From Pseudoxanthomonas sp. SL93 (GTDB lineage: Bacteria > Pseudomonadota > Gammaproteobacteria > Xanthomonadales > Xanthomonadaceae): DNA of 64,000 nt. Below are positions 17,610 through 28,548 of the stretch, in pieces. Location: contig NZ_CP113065.1 of NCBI RefSeq assembly GCF_026625825.1, forward strand, positions 62,001 through 126,000, written 5' to 3'. A model generated the notes under the pieces. It was not told the DNA's origin and searched no databases. It saw nothing but the letters and a program-made list of their open reading frames with translations. Every line of letters begins with the position of its first letter. Positions within the stretch are counted from its first letter, which is position 1. The translations under genes and the position numbers were made by a program.

Positions 17610-18590
17610 ATGCGGATTCCTTCTTCGCCCCGACACATGCAGGGCCTCAGCCTGATCGAGCTGATGATCGCGCTGGTGCTGGGCCTGCTGGTGGTGGGTG
17701 CCGCCATCGGTATCTTCATGTCCAACCGCCAGGCCTATCGCGCCACCGAAAGCGTTGGCCGCGTGCAGGAAGCCTCCCGCGTCGCTTTTGAAATGATGTC
17801 GCACGACATCCGCGAAGCGGGTGGCAACCCGTGCGACAAGGGCACTCCCGTCGCCAATGTGCTGAACGGCGCGGGCGCCGCGTGGTGGAGCAATTGGGTA
17901 GACGGCATCCGGGGCTACGACAATGGCGTCGCTGCACCGTTCGGCAACGCACCCACGCCCGTGCGCGTGGCCGGCACCGATGCCATCGAGTTGAAGTCGG
18001 GCGCGTCGGGCGGCGTCAATGTCACGGCACACGCGACGGGCGGCACGCCGCAGTTCACGGTCAACACGATCAACCACGGGTTCGAGACCGGCGACATCGC
18101 GATGGTGTGCGATGGTCGCCAGGCGGCCATTTTCCAGGTATCCAGTGCGGACTCGGGCACAAGCAACACGGTGCAACACGCCGAAGGCGGCGCCTCCCCC
18201 GGGAACTGCACTAGCGGCCTTGGCGTGCCCCTGCTCTGCGCCGCGGGATCCGTAAAAAAGACTTTCGGCCCCAACTCCACGATGGTGCGCATGTACGCCA
18301 CCGCTTGGTATGTCGGCACCAATGCCCGGGGCGGCAGTTCGCTCTACCAGGTACGCCTGAACGGTGGCGCGCCCCAGGCGCAGGAGATCACCGACGGCGT
18401 CACCAACATGCAGATCACCTATCGCGAAGGTGGCGCCTATGTCGCGGCGGGTGCCGTGGCCAACTGGGCCAATGTGACCGCGGCGCAGATCACCATCACG
18501 CTGGAGAGTCTGGACAACGTCGGCCCTAATGGCCAGCGCGTGCAGCGTCAGCTCATCCACACTGTTTCGTTGCGGAACCGGAACGCATGA
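17610..18590 (+). CDS. pilW: Type IV pilus minor pilin PilW
   Basis: 326 residues from ATG 17610. Short leader MRIPSSPRHMQG, then LSLIELMIALV with Glu at +5, and IFMSNRQAYRATE in the helix. The large C-terminal head contains several cysteines. The length fits PilW, the largest of the minor pseudopilins here. It overlaps pilX by 4 nt (ATGA). Confidence 0.9.
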   Translation: MRIPSSPRHMQGLSLIELMIALVLGLLVVGAAIGIFMSNRQAYRATESVGRVQEASRVAFEMMSHDIREAGGNPCDKGTPVANVLNGAGAAWWSNWVDGIRGYDNGVAAPFGNAPTPVRVAGTDAIELKSGASGGVNVTAHATGGTPQFTVNTINHGFETGDIAMVCDGRQAAIFQVSSADSGTSNTVQHAEGGASPGNCTSGLGVPLLCAAGSVKKTFGPNSTMVRMYATAWYVGTNARGGSSLYQVRLNGGAPQAQEITDGVTNMQITYREGGAYVAAGAVANWANVTAAQITITLESLDNVGPNGQRVQRQLIHTVSLRNRNA

Positions 18591-19108
18591 AGACCACCTC
18601 GTTTCCCTCGCGGCACCAACAGCAGGGTGCTTCCCTGATCGTGGTGCTGATTCTCCTTCTGGTGATGACGTTGCTGGGCCTGGCCGTGCTGCGCAGCACG
18701 TTGCTTGAGGAACGCATGACCGCCAACCTGCTGGACCGCAGCTGGAGTTTCCAGGCCGCGGAGGCAGCCTTGCGGAACGGTGAGGCGCTGGCGGCCACGC
18801 GTCCTGTCGTGCCTGGCGCCGGCTGTGCCGGCGGGGTCTGCTCGACGCCCGTCGCCACCGATACGGAGCGCTGGCGCACGGCCGGATTCAATGGCTGGGT
18901 CAACGCCGACGAGCAGGGCGACTGGACGAGCAGGCCGCAGTACTTCATCGAATACATGGGGGATGTCCCCACATGGCCGGGTTGCGACCTGCTGGACGAA
19001 GCAAATCGTTCGCCGCTCTGCCTGGCGCCTCGTTACCGCATCACGTCCACCAGCAGCGCCGCTGATCGCGCGCAGGTCGTGTTGCAGTCCAATTTCCTTG
19101 TGCAGTAA
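18587..19108 (+). CDS. pilX: Type IV pilus minor pilin PilX
   Basis: 173 residues. The leader ends HQQQG and the helix starts ASLIVVLILLLVM, so position +5 is Val instead of Glu. This is expected for a GspK-like tip subunit, which need not be extracted by the Glu5 salt bridge. The conserved LEERMTANLLDRSWSFQAAE segment is typical of PilX. It is followed 12 nt later by pilY1. Confidence 0.9.
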   Translation: MKTTSFPSRHQQQGASLIVVLILLLVMTLLGLAVLRSTLLEERMTANLLDRSWSFQAAEAALRNGEALAATRPVVPGAGCAGGVCSTPVATDTERWRTAGFNGWVNADEQGDWTSRPQYFIEYMGDVPTWPGCDLLDEANRSPLCLAPRYRITSTSSAADRAQVVLQSNFLVQ

Positions 19109-19120
19109 GCGGAGCCTGTC

Positions 19121-22100
19121 ATGCACAGCACAAAATCCACCCCTCCTGTGCCGTCCCGCAAAGGCATGATGCAGCGCATCTCGCCGGGGCTGCTCGCATT
19201 CCTTGCTACCTTGTTGGCGCTGCCCGTCAACGCCGGTATCCAGATCCCTACTGATCCATTGACCACCGGTACGCGCGTGCCACCGAACATCCTGTTCGTT
19301 CTCGATGACTCCGGCTCCATGGGCGATACGTTCATGCCGGATGGGTTGGCAACAGGCTGGCCACGCCAGGCCTATACCCGCAACACTATTTATTACAATC
19401 CGGCGACCACCTATTTGCCGTGGCTCGACGCTGCCGGCAATCCGATGACCGGTGGGGTGAGCTATAACGCGGCGTACAGCAGCGTCGAGTTTGCGTCCGG
19501 CGGCACCACTGATCTACTGGCTGCGACCCAGACGTTCTATGTCCCCAAGAACTTGGCAGACACGTCGGCAACGTATTTGAACAACGAAGCTAACTATTAT
19601 CGTTATCAGATCATAGCCACGACGGGGCGCGTGGTACGCAGCGAACTACTCAATAATGTTACCGGCAGTGCTGGCGTCACGGGCGTCGGCTGTACCAACA
19701 GCAACAATGGCTGGCAGTGGAAGAACTGTACTTATGCGCTGCCCACGACGGTGCGGAACACCGAAGCACTGGAACGAGCGAATTTCGCGACCTGGTATTC
19801 CTACCACCGCTCCCGCGGCAAGGTAGCGAAGGCCGGCGCTGGTCGTGCCTTCGCGCAGATCGGCAAAGACGTGCGTATGGGCTTCCGTACCATCCACAAG
19901 CGTTACAACGCGAGTATCACGGGCAACCCGATCACGCAGGCCAAACCGATCCCGGTGCTCTCAGCGCAAAATATCGGCCTGTTCATCGATGATCCCGCCG
20001 CTGCCGGCGGAGCAATCCGCAACCGCACATTCTGGTACGACCGGCTTTACAGCACCACTGCCAGCGATAACACGCCGCTGCGCGACGCGTTGAATCAGGC
20101 GGGCGTGTACTTCGAGACGGATACCACCGCTACCGGTCCTTGGGGGCCGCAGACGGGGGTCTCACAATATGCCTGCCGCCAGAATTTCACGATTCTAACC
20201 ACGGACGGCTACCGTAACGATTCTTTCGGCAATGTCGTGGGCGAACAGGACAATGTTGCCGGCGCGCTGATCACTAATGATGCGGGTGCCAGTTACCAAT
20301 ATCAGCCTGCACTTCCTTATTCCAGTGCGTACTCCAACAACCTCGCCGACATCGCGATGCGCTATTGGAAGACCGACATGCGCACCGATCTCGACAATAT
20401 CGTTGCCCCTTCCACCGAGAATCCCGCTTTCTGGCAGCACATGGTGACGTTCGCGATCTCCATCGGTGCGGGTGGCACGCTCAATCCGAAGACGGATCTG
20501 CCCTCCATCACTGCGGGCACGCGCAGCTGGCCAAATCCCGGCACGAATCTGACGCCGGAAACCATCGACGACCTGTGGCACGCGGCGGTCAATGGTCGGG
20601 GTGATTTCGTCGTCGCGAACAATCCCGATGAGTTCAGTGCCGCGCTCAACGAATCCCTTGCCGCCATTGTGCGTCGCACGGGTTCATTCTCGAACGTGGC
20701 CGCAAACTCGGCCCGTCTGCAAGCGGGTACCCGGCTATTCCAAGCGAGTTATGTGTCCGGTGTCTGGACCGGTGAACTGGTGGGGTTCGATCGACTGAAT
20801 CCTCCTGAGCGCGGGTTTTCTGCCACGCCTGCATGGCGGGCCTCCACCGCCATGCCCGCCGCCGCGGATCGCAATATCTTCACGTCCAACGGTACCGCTG
20901 GCCTGGAGTTCCCCGCGTCCGCTACGGCGGCCCAGATTGCGGCGTTGACCCGCACTGGCGTGCTTAACTATCCGGTCACCGGAGCGCAGAATGCCGCCTA
21001 TCTCGCCGGCGATCAATCGCTCGAGAAGGCGCGTGGTATCGGTGTGTTGAGGGACCGCACCCAGTTGCTGGGCGACATCGTTTCTTCGTCTCCCGCCTAC
21101 GTGGATGACACGGGCACCATCTATGTCGGTGCTAATGACGGTATGCTGCATGCATTCAGTGCCGCAAATGGTCAGGAACTCTTCGGCTATATCCCGAATC
21201 TGGTCAACTGGTCGAGCTTGGGGAACCTGAGTAGGCCGGACTACGCGCACCAGTATTCTGTTGACGGTGCGGTCGTGGTATCGAGCCGCAAGCAGACACC
21301 TGGGCAGAACATCCTGGTCGGCGCATTGGGGCGTGGCGGCAAGGGCATCTACGCGTTGGACGTGACCAACCCAGCTTCGTTCGGGATCGGCAACTTCAAG
21401 TGGGAGCGTGCCGAAACCACCAACAATCTCATGGGGCAGGTGCTCAGCCGCCCGATCATCGCCAAGCTCAACAACAATGTCACCGCCGTCATCGTGGCTA
21501 ATGGTCCGAATAGCACTGCCGAACGTGCGGCCCTTCTGATTTACAACCTCGACACCGGTGCCCTCATCGGTGAGATTGATACCGGTGCGGGCAGTGCGGC
21601 AGCGCCCAATGGGCTGTTCGCGCCCGTGGGTATCGACCAGGACTCGAGCGGCACGCTTGACTACGTGTATGCCGGCGACATGCTCGGCAATGTCTGGAAG
21701 TTCGATCTCTCCGCGGCAACCCGTGCCACCTGGGAAAACGCGGCGAGCCGGACCCGTCTGTTCACTGCGACGTCGCCGACCGGCACGGTGCAGCCGATCA
21801 CAGGTGGCCTGACGCTTGGCATGAATCCGAGCACCTACAAGACGTGGGTGTTTTTCGGCACGGGCCGGTTCATCACCACCGGTGATGTGGCGGACAGGTC
21901 GGTACAAAGCCTGTATGGCATCGAAGACAGCTCCACCACGTTGACGCGTGCGGTGCTGACATCGCGCAAGACCGTCGTTGCGACCACCAAGGATGGGCAG
22001 CGTGTACGGGGATTCGAGGCCACGCAGGCGCTGCCCGTCACCTCGAAGGGGTGGTATATCGACCTCGTGCCTCCCAGCCCGCCCGGTGCTACGGAAGGTG

Positions 22101-22507
22101 AGCGTGTGGTGACGCCGCCGCAGATGGACGGCTCCGTGCTGGAAGTAAGCAGTATCATTCCCACCTCTACGAACGCCTGCCAGGCGGACGGGAGAGGCTA
22201 TCTGAATGCATTGGATGCCTTCACGGGCACCAGTGCGAAGAAACCCTATTTCGATGTCGATGGAGACGGCGATTTCAGCGATGAAACGGTTTCCTATACT
22301 GATTCCAGCGGCCGAACCGTGGTCGTACCGATCGGCTCCGTCGATCTTGGGGTTGGTATGGTGACGCAGGGAAGTCTGTTCTCCGGCAATCCCGATGCCT
22401 TAGGTCTGATCTGTGCTGGCGGCTCCGCGGGTGGTGTCGGCTGCAGAGGCAAGAATGATCCGCGTAATGTGGGCCGGGTTTCCTGGCGCGAAATCAGACA
22501 GGAGTAA
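19121..22507 (+). CDS. pilY1: Type IV pilus tip adhesin/assembly protein PilY1
   Basis: 1128 residues. Signal sequence ends near VNAG (39). A von Willebrand A-like region begins with the MIDAS motif DDSGSMG (62-68). The C-terminal half is the PilY1 beta-propeller (for example TIYVGANDGMLHAFSA), and an EF-hand-like calcium loop DVDGDGDFSDE lies at 1045-1055. PilY1 caps the pilus, counters retraction and mediates surface sensing in Pseudomonas. The first third uses many AT-ending codons and looks less GC-rich than the neighbours. pilE follows after 3 nt. Confidence 0.95.
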   Translation: MHSTKSTPPVPSRKGMMQRISPGLLAFLATLLALPVNAGIQIPTDPLTTGTRVPPNILFVLDDSGSMGDTFMPDGLATGWPRQAYTRNTIYYNPATTYLPWLDAAGNPMTGGVSYNAAYSSVEFASGGTTDLLAATQTFYVPKNLADTSATYLNNEANYYRYQIIATTGRVVRSELLNNVTGSAGVTGVGCTNSNNGWQWKNCTYALPTTVRNTEALERANFATWYSYHRSRGKVAKAGAGRAFAQIGKDVRMGFRTIHKRYNASITGNPITQAKPIPVLSAQNIGLFIDDPAAAGGAIRNRTFWYDRLYSTTASDNTPLRDALNQAGVYFETDTTATGPWGPQTGVSQYACRQNFTILTTDGYRNDSFGNVVGEQDNVAGALITNDAGASYQYQPALPYSSAYSNNLADIAMRYWKTDMRTDLDNIVAPSTENPAFWQHMVTFAISIGAGGTLNPKTDLPSITAGTRSWPNPGTNLTPETIDDLWHAAVNGRGDFVVANNPDEFSAALNESLAAIVRRTGSFSNVAANSARLQAGTRLFQASYVSGVWTGELVGFDRLNPPERGFSATPAWRASTAMPAAADRNIFTSNGTAGLEFPASATAAQIAALTRTGVLNYPVTGAQNAAYLAGDQSLEKARGIGVLRDRTQLLGDIVSSSPAYVDDTGTIYVGANDGMLHAFSAANGQELFGYIPNLVNWSSLGNLSRPDYAHQYSVDGAVVVSSRKQTPGQNILVGALGRGGKGIYALDVTNPASFGIGNFKWERAETTNNLMGQVLSRPIIAKLNNNVTAVIVANGPNSTAERAALLIYNLDTGALIGEIDTGAGSAAAPNGLFAPVGIDQDSSGTLDYVYAGDMLGNVWKFDLSAATRATWENAASRTRLFTATSPTGTVQPITGGLTLGMNPSTYKTWVFFGTGRFITTGDVADRSVQSLYGIEDSSTTLTRAVLTSRKTVVATTKDGQRVRGFEATQALPVTSKGWYIDLVPPSPPGATEGERVVTPPQMDGSVLEVSSIIPTSTNACQADGRGYLNALDAFTGTSAKKPYFDVDGDGDFSDETVSYTDSSGRTVVVPIGSVDLGVGMVTQGSLFSGNPDALGLICAGGSAGGVGCRGKNDPRNVGRVSWREIRQE

Positions 22508-22510
22508 TGG

Positions 22511-22963
22511 ATGAAAACCGAATGTTTGGATCATGCCCACCAACGCGGCGCACCGCGCACTGATGCGGCGGGCTTCACGTTGATCGAACTGTTGATCGTG
22601 ATCGCCATCGTGGCGATCCTGGCGACGATCGCCTACTCGACTTATCAGGACCAGATCGTCAAATCCCGGCGGTCTGCTGCAGCGGTGTGCTTGCAGGAGC
22701 GCGCCCAGTTCATGGAGCGGTTCTATTCCGCCAACATGACCTATGCAGGAGCGCCGAATCCCCCGGCCCAATGCGACGCAGAGGTCGCGCCGCACTACAC
22801 GCTGCAGTTCCAGGCGGCGCCTACGGCGAAAGCGTACACCTTGCAGGCCGTGCCCCAGGCGGCCCAGGCCACGCGGGACACGCTCTGCGCGACCATCAGC
22901 CTTAACGCACAGGGCGTTCGTGGCGAGACTGGCACCGCTACTTCTGCCGCAGATTGCTGGTGA
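22511..22963 (+). CDS. pilE: Type IV pilus minor pilin PilE
   Basis: 150 residues. An unusually long prepilin leader (21 residues, ending DAAG) precedes FTLIELLIVIAIVAILATIAY, with Glu at +5. One cysteine pair toward the C-terminus (CDA...CATIS...DCW) could form the D-region. By position, last of the minor-pilin operon, it corresponds to P. aeruginosa PilE rather than the major pilin PilA. The operon lacks pilY2. Confidence 0.9.
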   Translation: MKTECLDHAHQRGAPRTDAAGFTLIELLIVIAIVAILATIAYSTYQDQIVKSRRSAAAVCLQERAQFMERFYSANMTYAGAPNPPAQCDAEVAPHYTLQFQAAPTAKAYTLQAVPQAAQATRDTLCATISLNAQGVRGETGTATSAADCW

Positions 22964-22995
22964 GGCGGGTGCACTTACGCGCGGCGTTGATCTGA

Positions 22996-23023
22996 AAAGG
23001 GGCCGAGAAATCGGCCCCTTTCG
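22996..23023 (+). terminator. Intrinsic terminator of the minor-pilin operon
   Basis: A perfect stem of about 11 bp (AAAGGGGCCGA / TCGGCCCCTTT) with a GAAA tetraloop, 32 nt after the pilE stop. Confidence 0.85.
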
Positions 23024-23122
23024 TCGTTCGATCTTGTAAGCGCGGCGATGACAGGGATCGACGCAGATCACGATCGGGGATGCAGCAGTGAAGATTCCGG
23101 ATCGTTTCGTCCGCTCAGCACG

Positions 23123-23153
23123 AAAAAAAGGCCTGCATCGCTGCAGGCCTTTT
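23123..23153 (-). terminator. Intrinsic terminator of tRNA-Asn
   Basis: Read on the minus strand: stem AAGGCCTGCA / TGCAGGCCTT, loop GCGA, then seven Ts. It shares a 16-bp identical core with the tRNA-Phe terminator at 51353-51386. It could also stop read-through from the pilin operon on the plus strand. Confidence 0.88.
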
Positions 23154-23166
23154 CTTTGATCGTGTC

Positions 23167-23243
23167 TGGCGCCCGAAGTTGGACTCGAACCAACGACCCC
23201 CTGATTAACAGTCAAGTGCTCTAACCGGCTGAGCTATTCGGGC
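23167..23243 (-). tRNA. tRNA-Asn (GTT)
   Basis: Cloverleaf read on the minus strand: 7-bp acceptor GCCCGAA/TTCGGGC, D-loop with GCCGGTTAGAGC, anticodon loop CTGTTAA with anticodon GTT, TTCGAGT T-loop, encoded 3' CCA at 23167-23169. Confidence 0.97.
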
Positions 23244-23371
23244 GGGGCGCGTATTGTAGCGGCCCGGTGAGCGGATCGGCAAGCCATCCAGCACTCGCGC
23301 CGGAACGGAACGCAGCCGGATGTACCATCGCGGCCGGAAGGTCCTTGAATCCGCTGGGAAAAGGCGCGCCG

Positions 23372-23941
23372 TCAGGGTGTGCAGGGCGTGTTTTCCTGTG
23401 CCCGCGAACTGCGGATCCTCCCGGTGTTGTTCACCACCACCAGCCCCTCCACCTTGCCGTCGTAGCAGATGCGCAGGGTCAGGTTGTTTCCCCCGCTCAG
23501 TCCATTGGGCTGGTAGCGCACGTGGCGCCGGCCTGCCGTGGACAGGATCTGCAGCGCCGGATGGCGGGGTGCGGGATCATTGCGGTACTGGTCGATGCTC
23601 TCGTCGGGCTGGCGGTTTCCGTCCGGGTCGCGGAATGTCAGCCAGCCGACACTCCAGTCGCTGTCTTGCCGACAGATCCCGTCGCCGTTGGAAGGGCAGA
23701 CCACGGTAGGCGTGTTGTAGGTGATGGCGCTCACGCGGGCCGAGGCCAGGTGCGAGGTCAGCAGGTGCATGGCAGCATCCACGCGCTGGCGCTTCATCAG
23801 GCCGTGGTAGGACGGCACCGCCAAAGCGCTCAGCACGGCCACTACCGCCAGCGTGACGCTGAGTTCGATCAGCGTCAGGCCTCTGCTGTTGACTGAAACA
23901 GAACACCTCCCGTCGCGGGGAGGCAATGGCATCCTTGCCAT
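23372..23941 (-). CDS. Orphan GspH/FimT-family pseudopilin
   Basis: 189 residues from Met 23941. Prepilin leader ends VNSRG; the helix LTLIELSVTLAVVAVLSALAVPSYH carries Glu at +5. The head has VVCPSNGDGICRQDSDWSVGW and a GspH-like beta-rich C-terminus with Cys residues (ICYDG; TPCTP). It is separated from the minor-pilin operon by tRNA-Asn and lies on the opposite strand, so it has a second, independent FimT-like role, perhaps in DNA uptake or an alternative tip. Starts further upstream would add non-homologous sequence. Confidence 0.82.
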   Translation of the reverse strand: MARMPLPPRDGRCSVSVNSRGLTLIELSVTLAVVAVLSALAVPSYHGLMKRQRVDAAMHLLTSHLASARVSAITYNTPTVVCPSNGDGICRQDSDWSVGWLTFRDPDGNRQPDESIDQYRNDPAPRHPALQILSTAGRRHVRYQPNGLSGGNNLTLRICYDGKVEGLVVVNNTGRIRSSRAQENTPCTP

Positions 23942-24099
23942 GATGTCGCTCCTCTGTATCCCTTGATGGGACGGGTTCAGCTTCGCGGGCATTGCGGGCG
24001 GCTTCCATCGGAATTGACCGCGAACCCGCGTAGGAATTTGCCGCACCTGGCGGTCACGCGCGCGGCGATATACTGCCCAGTCGCCACCGGATCGCCCCC

Positions 24100-26115
<2,016 letters not shown>

Positions 26116-26203
26116 CGGATGGCGGCCGTTGCGCGGTTTGCCTCGCCCCCGGCGCGCGCCGGCATGTCGGCACCCCTGTCCGCGGGCATTTGGGGCGACC
26201 AGG

Positions 26204-26233
26204 TTGTCGGCGACCGCGCTTCCGGGCTAGAAT
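26204..26233 (+). promoter_or_regulatory. Likely promoter of tRNA-Val
   Basis: TTGTCG at 26204-26209 and TAGAAT at 26228-26233 with an 18-bp spacer, about 25 nt before the mature tRNA 5' end. Confidence 0.6.
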
Positions 26234-26257
26234 TCGCGCCCCTGCAAAGGGCAGACC

Positions 26258-26332
26258 GGGCGGTTAGCTCAGCGGTAGAGCACTACCTTGACATGGTAGG
26301 GGTCACAGGTTCGAACCCTGTACCGCCCACCA
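26258..26332 (+). tRNA. tRNA-Val (GAC)
   Basis: 75 nt with encoded CCA. Acceptor GGGCGGT/ACCGCCC, D-arm AGCTCAGCGGTAGAGC, anticodon stem CTACC/GGTAG around TTGACAT (anticodon GAC), T-loop TTCGAAC. Confidence 0.97.
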
Positions 26333-26470
26333 CGCTTCCACAGCGTGGCATCGTTTCCCTTTGTCGCCATCCGCAGCATCACGAGGTGGCCCGCGGAAAC
26401 GCCGGCCGAGCGTGCGACATGAGCACTACCAACGCCTGAACCTGGTCCTGCCCGAGGCACTGCATCCCGT

Positions 26471-26493
26471 AGGCGCCCTCGTGGCGCTTTTTT
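26471..26493 (+). terminator. Intrinsic terminator after tRNA-Val
   Basis: Short stem (AGGCGCC pairing with GGCGCTT) and six Ts, about 140 nt after the tRNA and 98 nt before thrS. Confidence 0.75.
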
Positions 26494-26590
26494 CATGTCA
26501 TTCGTTCATCCCTGAACAAGCGCCCGGCCATCCATGGCCGGACTTTCCAATGCCAGAGCCCTGTTCGCAGGCAACCGGATAGCCCTACCG

Positions 26591-28495
26591 ATGATCACCA
26601 TCACGCTCCCCGACGGCAGCCGCCGCGAGTTCGAAAACCCCGTGTCCGTCATGCAGGTGGCGCAATCCATCGGTGCCGGGCTGGCCAAGGCCACCGTCGC
26701 CGGTGCCGTCGATGGCGTGCTGGTCGATGCCAGCGACGTCATCGACCGGGACGCCAGCCTGCGTATCATCACGCCGAAGGACGAGGAGGGCCTGGAGATC
26801 ATCCGGCATTCCAGTGCGCACCTGGTCGGCCACGCGGTGAAGCAGCTGTACCCGGACGTGAAGATGGTCATCGGTCCGGTCATCGCCGAAGGCTTCTACT
26901 ACGACATCTACAGCGAGCGCCCCTTCACGCCGGAAGACCTCGCCGCGGTCGAGCAGCGCATGCAGGAGCTCATCGCGCAGGATTACGACGTCATCAAGAA
27001 GATGACGCCGCGCGCCGAGGTGGTGGAGGTCTTCAAGGCCCGTGGCGAAGACTACAAGCTGCGCCTGATCGACGACATGGGCCCGGAAGTGACGGCCATG
27101 GGCCTGTACTACCACCAGGAATACGTGGACATGTGCCGCGGCCCACACGTGCCCAACACGCGCTTCCTGAAGGCGTTCAAGCTGACGCGCATCTCCGGCG
27201 CCTACTGGCGCGGCGATGCCAAGAACGAGCAGCTGCAGCGCATCTACGGCACGGCCTGGGCCGACAAGAAGCAGCTGGACGCCTACATCCAGCGGATCGA
27301 AGAAGCCGAGAAGCGTGACCACCGCAAGATCGGCAAGCAGCAGGAACTGTTCCACCTGCAGGAAGAGGCGCCGGGCCTGGTGTTCTGGCACCCCAAGGGC
27401 TGGGCCATCTGGCAGGTGGTCGAGCAGTACATGCGCAAGGTCTACCGCGACAGCGGCTACCAGGAAGTACGCTGCCCGCAGATCCTCGACGTTGCCTTGT
27501 GGAAGAAGTCCGGCCACTGGGACAACTACAAGGAAAACATGTTCTTCAGCGAGTCGGAGAACCGCACCTACGCGGTCAAGCCGATGAACTGTCCGGGCCA
27601 TGTGCAGGTCTTCAACCAGGGCCTGCACAGCTACCGCGACCTGCCGATCCGCTACGGCGAGTTCGGCGCCTGCCACCGCAATGAGCCCTCGGGCGCGCTG
27701 CATGGCATCCTGCGCGTGCGCGGCTTCACCCAGGACGACGGGCACATTTTCTGCACGGAAGACCAGATCGAGGCCGAGGTCACGGCGTTCCACCAGCAGG
27801 CGCTGAAGGTCTACGCCGACTTCGGCTTCGAGGACATCCAGATCAAGATCGCCCTGCGCCCTGAATCGCGCCTCGGCGACGACGCCACCTGGGACAAGGC
27901 CGAGACCGCCCTGCGCGCCGCCCTCCGCAGCTGCGGGGTGGAATGGCAGGAACTGCCGGGCGAAGGCGCCTTCTACGGCCCGAAGATCGAGTACCACCTG
28001 AAGGACGCCATCGGCCGCACCTGGCAGCTGGGCACGATGCAGGTGGACTTCATGATGCCGGGCCGCCTGGGGGCGGAGTACGTGGACGAGAACAGCCAGC
28101 GGCAGCAGCCGGTGATGCTGCACCGTGCCATCGTGGGCTCGATGGAGCGGTTCATCGGCATCCTGATCGAGCACCATGCCGGTGCATTCCCGTCCTGGCT
28201 GGCCCCCCAGCAGGCCGTGGTGATGAATATTACCGACGCCCAGGCCGATTACGTGGCCGAAGTCCGGAAAACCCTTGCAAATCAAGGGTTCAGGGTCTCG
28301 GCCGATTTGCGGAACGAGAAGATCGGCTATAAGATTCGCGAGCACACGCTGCAGCGGGTGCCGTACCTGCTGGTGGTCGGAGACCGCGAGAAGGAAAATG
28401 GCGCCATCGCCGTACGTACGCGATCGGGAGAGGATCTGGGCACCATGTCCGTTGACGCCTTCGCCGAACGTTTGCGGAATGAGCACGCCGCGTAG
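26591..28495 (+). CDS. thrS: Threonyl-tRNA synthetase
   Basis: Class II synthetase, 634 residues from Met 26591 ([10 protein letters not shown]). An N-terminal TGS domain (about 1-60) is followed by the editing domain with [16 protein letters not shown] (His/Cys editing residues), then the catalytic core with MNCPGHV, the zinc-site residues, motif 2 ([15 protein letters not shown]), and a C-terminal anticodon-binding domain ending in RLRNEHAA. A frame extending upstream to 26534 has no homology. First gene of the conserved thrS-infC-rpmI-rplT-pheST block. Confidence 0.97.
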   Translation: MITITLPDGSRREFENPVSVMQVAQSIGAGLAKATVAGAVDGVLVDASDVIDRDASLRIITPKDEEGLEIIRHSSAHLVGHAVKQLYPDVKMVIGPVIAEGFYYDIYSERPFTPEDLAAVEQRMQELIAQDYDVIKKMTPRAEVVEVFKARGEDYKLRLIDDMGPEVTAMGLYYHQEYVDMCRGPHVPNTRFLKAFKLTRISGAYWRGDAKNEQLQRIYGTAWADKKQLDAYIQRIEEAEKRDHRKIGKQQELFHLQEEAPGLVFWHPKGWAIWQVVEQYMRKVYRDSGYQEVRCPQILDVALWKKSGHWDNYKENMFFSESENRTYAVKPMNCPGHVQVFNQGLHSYRDLPIRYGEFGACHRNEPSGALHGILRVRGFTQDDGHIFCTEDQIEAEVTAFHQQALKVYADFGFEDIQIKIALRPESRLGDDATWDKAETALRAALRSCGVEWQELPGEGAFYGPKIEYHLKDAIGRTWQLGTMQVDFMMPGRLGAEYVDENSQRQQPVMLHRAIVGSMERFIGILIEHHAGAFPSWLAPQQAVVMNITDAQADYVAEVRKTLANQGFRVSADLRNEKIGYKIREHTLQRVPYLLVVGDREKENGAIAVRTRSGEDLGTMSVDAFAERLRNEHAA

Positions 28496-28502
28496 GCCAG
28501 CA

Positions 28503-28520
28503 CCGGTCCTGAAGGACCGG
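28503..28520 (+). other. Hairpin between thrS and infC
   Basis: Perfect 7-bp stem CCGGTCC / GGACCGG with TGAA loop, 14 nt before the infC SD, without a T-run. It could protect or fold the infC leader rather than terminate. Confidence 0.5.
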
Positions 28521-28533
28521 CTTGATACCCTTT

Positions 28534-28548
28534 GGAGACTGCAACATC
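28534..28548 (+). promoter_or_regulatory. Non-canonical AUC start codon and SD of infC
   Basis: GGAG at 28534-28537 is 8 nt before ATC 28546-28548, where IF3 homology (SIPDNKQ) begins. No ATG or GTG is available in frame nearby; a TTG at 28522 precedes the SD and is less plausible. E. coli infC starts with AUU, which lets IF3 repress its own translation; AUC is the equivalent class. Confidence 0.75.

Noticed and set aside
20590-20610. RGD integrin-binding motif in PilY1
   Set aside because: An RGD tripeptide occurs (NGRGDFVV), but it is short, not known to be at the equivalent position of the P. aeruginosa motif, and can occur by chance.
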